Positions 34,847-38,196 of a DNA stretch of 38,196 nucleotides are shown here, piece after piece. The stretch comes from Acinetobacter harbinensis (GTDB lineage: Bacteria > Pseudomonadota > Gammaproteobacteria > Pseudomonadales > Moraxellaceae): positions 706,194 through 744,389 of the forward strand of contig NZ_JXBK01000001.1 of assembly GCF_000816495.1 (NCBI RefSeq), read 5' to 3'. The position numbers and the translations under genes are program-made. A model generated the notes under the pieces. The model was given only the letters and a program-made list of their open reading frames with translations. It did no database searches and had not been told where the DNA came from. The stretch's first letter is position 1. Each line of letters begins with the position of its first letter.

Positions 34847-35835
34847 TATTTGCTCTCCGCTGATTTTTCTGCTTGAGCAGCTTCCGCTTCAACTTGTGCT
34901 TTTAACTGTGCCAAGACTTCGTCACGTAATGCCGGTTCTGCCATTGGAAAGCCCAATTTGGCACGCGCCGCCACATAACTTTGTGCAATTGAACGTGCTA
35001 GCGTACGCACACGTAAAATATAGCGTTGGCGTTCAGTTACCGAAATTGCACCACGCGCATCGAGTAAGTTAAAGCAATGCGAGGCTTTAATCACTTGTTC
35101 ATAAGCCGGTAATGGTAGTTCTGCTGCAATTAAACGTGCTGCTTCAACTTCATAAAAATCGAACAGTTCAAACATTTTTTCAACGTTGGCATATTCAAAA
35201 TTATAGGTCGATTGTTCCACTTCATTTTGATGGAACACGTCACCATAAGTCACGGTACCAAATTGACCTTTGGTCCAGACCAAGTCATACACCGAGTCGA
35301 CACCTTGCAAATACATGGCCAGACGTTCTAGACCATAGGTAATTTCACCGGTCACGGGATAACATTCAATCCCACCGACTTGTTGGAAGTACGTGAACTG
35401 GGTCACTTCCATCCCGTTGAGCCAGACTTCCCAGCCTAAACCCCACGCGCCAAGTGTTGGTGATTCCCAGTTGTCTTCCACAAAACGAATGTCGTGAACA
35501 AGGGGATCAATACCAATGGCTTTGAGTGAGTCTAAATACAGCTGTTGGATGTTGTCTGGATTGGGTTTAAGCACCACTTGGAACTGATAATAATGTTGCA
35601 AACGGTTGGGGTTTTCACCATAACGACCATCTTTTGGGCGACGTGACGGCTGTACATAGGCCGCATTCCACGTTTCTGGACCAAGTGCACGTAAGAAAGT
35701 GGCAGTGTGGAACGTTCCCGCACCCATTTCCATGTCGTAAGGTTGTAACAAGACACAGCCTTGTTCAGCCCAGTAGTTTTGTAAGGCAAGAATTAAGCCT
35801 TGAAATGTATCAATATGCGATATGGCGCGACTCAT
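34846..35835 (-). CDS. glyQ: Glycyl-tRNA synthetase alpha subunit
   Basis: This is the catalytic alpha subunit that forms glycyl-adenylate with GlyS. It is 329 residues, slightly longer than the usual ~300 owing to an Ala/Glu-rich tail ([19 protein letters not shown]). Family segments are [20 protein letters not shown], then [40 protein letters not shown] and [20 protein letters not shown]. The ATG lies in a standard position, with promoter elements at 35872-35900. It heads the glyQ-glyS operon. Confidence 0.97.
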   Translation of the reverse strand: MSRAISHIDTFQGLILALQNYWAEQGCVLLQPYDMEMGAGTFHTATFLRALGPETWNAAYVQPSRRPKDGRYGENPNRLQHYYQFQVVLKPNPDNIQQLYLDSLKAIGIDPLVHDIRFVEDNWESPTLGAWGLGWEVWLNGMEVTQFTYFQQVGGIECYPVTGEITYGLERLAMYLQGVDSVYDLVWTKGQFGTVTYGDVFHQNEVEQSTYNFEYANVEKMFELFDFYEVEAARLIAAELPLPAYEQVIKASHCFNLLDARGAISVTERQRYILRVRTLARSIAQSYVAARAKLGFPMAEPALRDEVLAQLKAQVEAEAAQAEKSAESK

Positions 35836-36222
35836 GTAGCATCCATTAGAATGAGTGAAAAATTGCTTTTAAGTATAAGGATTTTGCAGGAGAGTGGCAA
35901 AGGTTTAAGCTAAAAATGCCGCCAGTGCTTTATGGCCTAAAATCTTGTGTTGATTGCAGTTGAAATCAAGCGATTGACCCATCTAAAAAATATGAATGGA
36001 TAAGCACAGTTAAGGGCTTTCATTCTTTCTAGCAGGCCGCAGATACATCGTATCAGGGCATCATACGCTTAATGCCGAAGCTAGAATTTATAAAAAATCA
36101 GCTAGATCAACAGCCGGTAAAACAGAATTACTCATAAATGAAACAGGTAAAATAAATACACCTTCATAAAAAGATGCTCTTATAATTCACCACTCATTTG
36201 TTATTACAGTTGTAGGTCACGC
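35836..36222. other. Intergenic region between glyQ and the HPP-CBS gene
   Basis: No convincing gene is seen. The stretch contains the glyQ promoter (35872-35900) and a TATAAT hexamer (36181-36186) about 37 bases before the HPP-CBS start, with no matching -35. An inverted repeat TTCTAGC / GCTAGAA (36027-36033, 36080-36086) encloses several short stems. Two 25-28 codon minus-strand frames (one at 35905-35982) are too short to support. Confidence 0.5.
35872..35900 (-). promoter_or_regulatory. Probable promoter of glyQ-glyS
   Basis: On the minus strand, TTGCCA (35900-35895) and TATACT (35877-35872) are separated by exactly 17 bases. They lie about 37 bases before the glyQ ATG, giving a leader of about 30 bases. 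Confidence 0.7.
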
Positions 36223-37323
36223 GTGTTCCACTCCCACCTCGCATGGTTAAATACCCTCAAACCCAACTTCAAAGTGCTGCCGCTTAAAGATCGGCTACTC
36301 TGCGGGATTGGTGCTTTATTGGGCTTGGCACTGTCTTCACTAATCAGTTGGTATGTACTGGGCGATATTAATGCATGGTATATCGCACCGATGGGGGCAT
36401 CCTCGGTCTTGCTGTTCGCTGTACCGGCCAGTCCGTTGGCACAGCCGTGGAATATGGTGGTGGGAAACAGTATTGCCGGCATTATTGGCGTGACCTGTGC
36501 GCTGTATATGCCAAATTTAACCCAAGCCTTTAGTTTAGCGGTTGGACTGTCTATTATTTTAATGATGACCACCGATTCACTGCATCCACCGAGTGGCGCA
36601 GTGGCCATTACCGCGGTACTGGGCGGTGAAACGGTGCATCAGTTGGGTTATCATTTTATTTTTTATCCGGTGTTATTAAATTCACTGTTATTGTTGGTGA
36701 TTGCCATCGTGTTTAACCGTTTACTGGGTAAACAATATCCGCAAGTTGCACAGGTCAATCAACGCTCTAAAGACCCTACGCCCACGCAAAAAGTCACCAT
36801 TCAACCGCAAGATATTCAAGACACTTTGGATCAGCAAACCGAATTGTTAGACATCAGCGAATATGATTTACAGAAAATCATTTTAGCGGCACAAGAAAAA
36901 GCCAATGCGCGTGGTACCAGTCAATTTAAGTGCGAAGATATTATGACCCGTGATGTGATCAGTCTGAATCAAGAGGATGACATCCACCTAGCGTTAGATA
37001 AATTTAAAGACATGAATTTGATGAGCCTGCCGGTGACTGATGATCAACAACAATTGGTCGGAACATTGGCTTTATATGAAGTGGTGGAATGGTTAAAGCG
37101 CGCCGCAGATTTAAGAGTCAATTGGGATCATCAGGTTAAACACATTATGGTGCGTCAAGTGGTTACCGTGCGACCGGAACAGCCTATTCAAGATTTGGTG
37201 CCATATTTTGTTGAGCGTTCATTTAACTATATTCCGGTGGTGGAGTATAAAAAAGTGATCGGTATTGTCAGCCGTGCGGACATTATTGCTGCACTGAATC
37301 AACAGTTAAATATGCAAGCTTAG
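36223..37323 (+). CDS. HPP-family membrane protein with tandem CBS domains
   Basis: The 366-residue inner-membrane protein has an N-terminal HPP domain (about 20-170) with four to five hydrophobic helices and the signature DSLHPPSGAVAI (HPP at 121-123). Two C-terminal CBS domains begin near CEDIMTRDVISL and VKHIMVRQVVTV and end RADIIAALNQQL. HPP proteins have been implicated in nitrite transport in chloroplasts and cyanobacteria; here the substrate is unknown, and CBS domains suggest adenine-nucleotide or ion sensing. Only GTG at 36223 gives a full-length protein; AGG lies 7 bases upstream. It ends before the PspC gene terminator. Confidence 0.88.
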   Translation: MFHSHLAWLNTLKPNFKVLPLKDRLLCGIGALLGLALSSLISWYVLGDINAWYIAPMGASSVLLFAVPASPLAQPWNMVVGNSIAGIIGVTCALYMPNLTQAFSLAVGLSIILMMTTDSLHPPSGAVAITAVLGGETVHQLGYHFIFYPVLLNSLLLLVIAIVFNRLLGKQYPQVAQVNQRSKDPTPTQKVTIQPQDIQDTLDQQTELLDISEYDLQKIILAAQEKANARGTSQFKCEDIMTRDVISLNQEDDIHLALDKFKDMNLMSLPVTDDQQQLVGTLALYEVVEWLKRAADLRVNWDHQVKHIMVRQVVTVRPEQPIQDLVPYFVERSFNYIPVVEYKKVIGIVSRADIIAALNQQLNMQA

Positions 37324-37340
37324 AAACTGAAATTGAAGGC

Positions 37341-37378
37341 AAAAAAAAGGCTACGCTGCTTGGGGAAGCAGGCGTAGC
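37341..37378 (-). terminator. Strong minus-strand terminator after PspC-domain gene
   Basis: A 12-bp stem with one bulged base (37350-37361 with 37366-37378) closes the loop GGGG (CCCC on the minus strand). Eight T follow on the minus strand. It lies 18 bases after the PspC stop codon and also blocks read-through towards the HPP-CBS gene. Confidence 0.87.
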
Positions 37379-37395
37379 ATGAAACTGAAAAAATC

Positions 37396-37662
37396 TTAAA
37401 GCGGACGATTCGAATCTGAATTCACAGTGCGAATCGGCTGGTGATAACCCGATGCAGAATCTATATGGAACTGGCGTTTAGGCATAATCAGCCACAACAC
37501 CAGATACACTAAAATCCCTGGGAATGCAGCACTCATCAGCGAAATAATCACAAAAATGATGCGCAGTAAATTGGCATTCCAACCAAAGCGTTCAGCAATA
37601 CCACCCATCACACCTGCAATCATATTTTGTCGGTTAGAGCGATATAAACCAACATTGGCCAT
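37396..37662 (-). CDS. PspC-domain membrane protein
   Basis: The 88-residue product consists of a PspC domain: LYRSNRQNMIAGVMGGIAER, then FGWNANLLRIIFVIISLM and a membrane segment ending LVYLVLWLIMPKR, followed by a polar tail. PspC proteins act in envelope-stress responses in enterobacteria; no pspA, pspB or pspF is adjacent, so a psp regulon role is unproven. AAGGAG 7-8 bases before the ATG at 37662 decides the start over an ATG nine codons upstream. A small inverted repeat AATCAA / TTGATT (37684-37700) lies just upstream. Confidence 0.88.
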   Translation of the reverse strand: MANVGLYRSNRQNMIAGVMGGIAERFGWNANLLRIIFVIISLMSAAFPGILVYLVLWLIMPKRQFHIDSASGYHQPIRTVNSDSNRPL

Positions 37663-37958
37663 CTGGGTCTCCTTAAAAAGTACAATCAAAAATATTGATT
37701 CATATTAAAGAAATGGTGTTGGAAATCATTTTTTAAAGTCCAAGTGCGCAAAAAAATAGTTAAGTTATGTAAAGAATTCTGCTTTCTGAGTGTTCTGCAA
37801 CATAAAATGCCATCACGCTAAATAGCTGAGGATTTCGCTTAGAAATTAGCTCATTAAATATATGAATATGAATGTAATATTTAAGTGCTTTTAAGCCGGA
37901 CTGATCAAAGTTAGTCGATAGATAAAAAATCGAAAATGTTTTATAGAGGAAGTGGCCC

Positions 37959-38196
37959 ATGTCTTTAGTCGCACATTTACCTTGTTCTGTTCGGGGAAGT
38001 CTTACTTTGTTGCTATTACTTGGGTTAAGCGCGTGTGATTCTAAAGAAGAAACAGCAAAAGTGGATTCACCTACTGAACCGCTGCTTAAAGTACAGGACA
38101 GCCAGCCTGCAAAAACACTCACTGAAATTGCTGGCCGCGCCACGTTGCCTGAAGATGGCGAGAGTCAAAAAATAATCCTACAAGCCTATGAAGAGC
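37959..38196 (+). CDS. Putative lipoprotein, 5' part only (runs off window)
   Basis: The frame starts at ATG 37959 with GAGGAA 8 bases upstream and is open to the window edge (79 codons). The N-terminus has a basic start, a hydrophobic core LTLLLLLGLSAC and lipobox LSAC (Cys26), followed by Asp-Ser and a polar, Glu/Lys-rich mature region (DSKEETAKVDSPTEPLLKVQ). It is therefore a lipoprotein; Asp after Cys may act as an inner-membrane retention signal in the Lol scheme. The rest, and hence the family, lies beyond the window. Confidence 0.7.
   Translation, partial: MSLVAHLPCSVRGSLTLLLLLGLSACDSKEETAKVDSPTEPLLKVQDSQPAKTLTEIAGRATLPEDGESQKIILQAYEE

Noticed and set aside
35905..35982. 25-residue minus-strand frame (MGQSLDFNCNQHKILGHKAL and on)
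   Set aside because: Composition is protein-like, but it is too short, lacks a Shine-Dalgarno, and an equally open frame overlaps it.
37760..38143. 127-codon minus-strand frame at the right edge
   Set aside because: It lies antisense to a better supported lipoprotein gene with a lipobox and strong Shine-Dalgarno at 37959.

Overview
The window reads as ordinary chromosomal backbone of a gammaproteobacterium, most likely Acinetobacter or a close Moraxellaceae relative. That placement is an inference from AT-leaning coding sequence, the rpsO-pnp pair, a type II secretion gspF-gspG pair standing apart from other gsp genes, an isolated yacG, and proteins that look Acinetobacter-like from memory (HemH, the HPP-CBS protein, the TIGR03862-type flavoprotein). 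I see no IS element, integrase, prophage, CRISPR array, tRNA or rRNA.

Layout. 1-3010: rpsO and pnp (translation and RNA decay) with promoter, intergenic hairpin and terminators. 3031-6802: a CorA-family metal transporter with an inverted repeat in its leader, a YdcH-like small protein, the cbpA-cbpM co-chaperone pair and a secreted DUF2147 protein. 7147-12195: a minus-strand run of priA, a Kef-type K+/H+ antiporter and hslO (Hsp33). KefB/C-type antiporters and Hsp33 both belong to electrophile/oxidative stress responses. 12348-14614: gspF-gspG and a small membrane protein. 14715-17110: corC-lnt, overlapping by ATGA. 17303-19334: tusA and the ETF-ubiquinone oxidoreductase gene.

19511-23947 is a plus-strand run: a DUF1285 protein, murI, a DUF4062 protein, hemH and a metallo-beta-lactamase-fold hydrolase. 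23987-26984 holds a 60-residue membrane protein, a 57-residue YacG, a divergent TrmB-like methyltransferase directly followed by a flavoprotein, and a GFA-family zinc protein. 27028-32359 is more accessory in character: lipoproteins, a SAM methyltransferase, an unusual alpha/beta-hydrolase-like protein, a small membrane protein, a D-2-hydroxyacid dehydrogenase and a secreted Ala/Pro-rich protein. 32438-32709 appears to carry the broken remains of a small gene. 32777-35835 is glyQ-glyS. 36223-38196 holds an HPP-CBS membrane protein, a PspC-domain protein and the start of a lipoprotein gene cut by the window edge.

Nothing here amounts to an obvious new multi-gene system. The most promising leads are the DUF4062-coiled-coil-winged-helix-like protein between murI and hemH, the TrmB-like protein with a substituted catalytic-motif aspartate coupled to a flavoprotein, the alpha/beta-hydrolase with a large unknown C-terminal half, the disrupted small ORF downstream of glyS, and several inverted repeats in leaders or divergent promoters.
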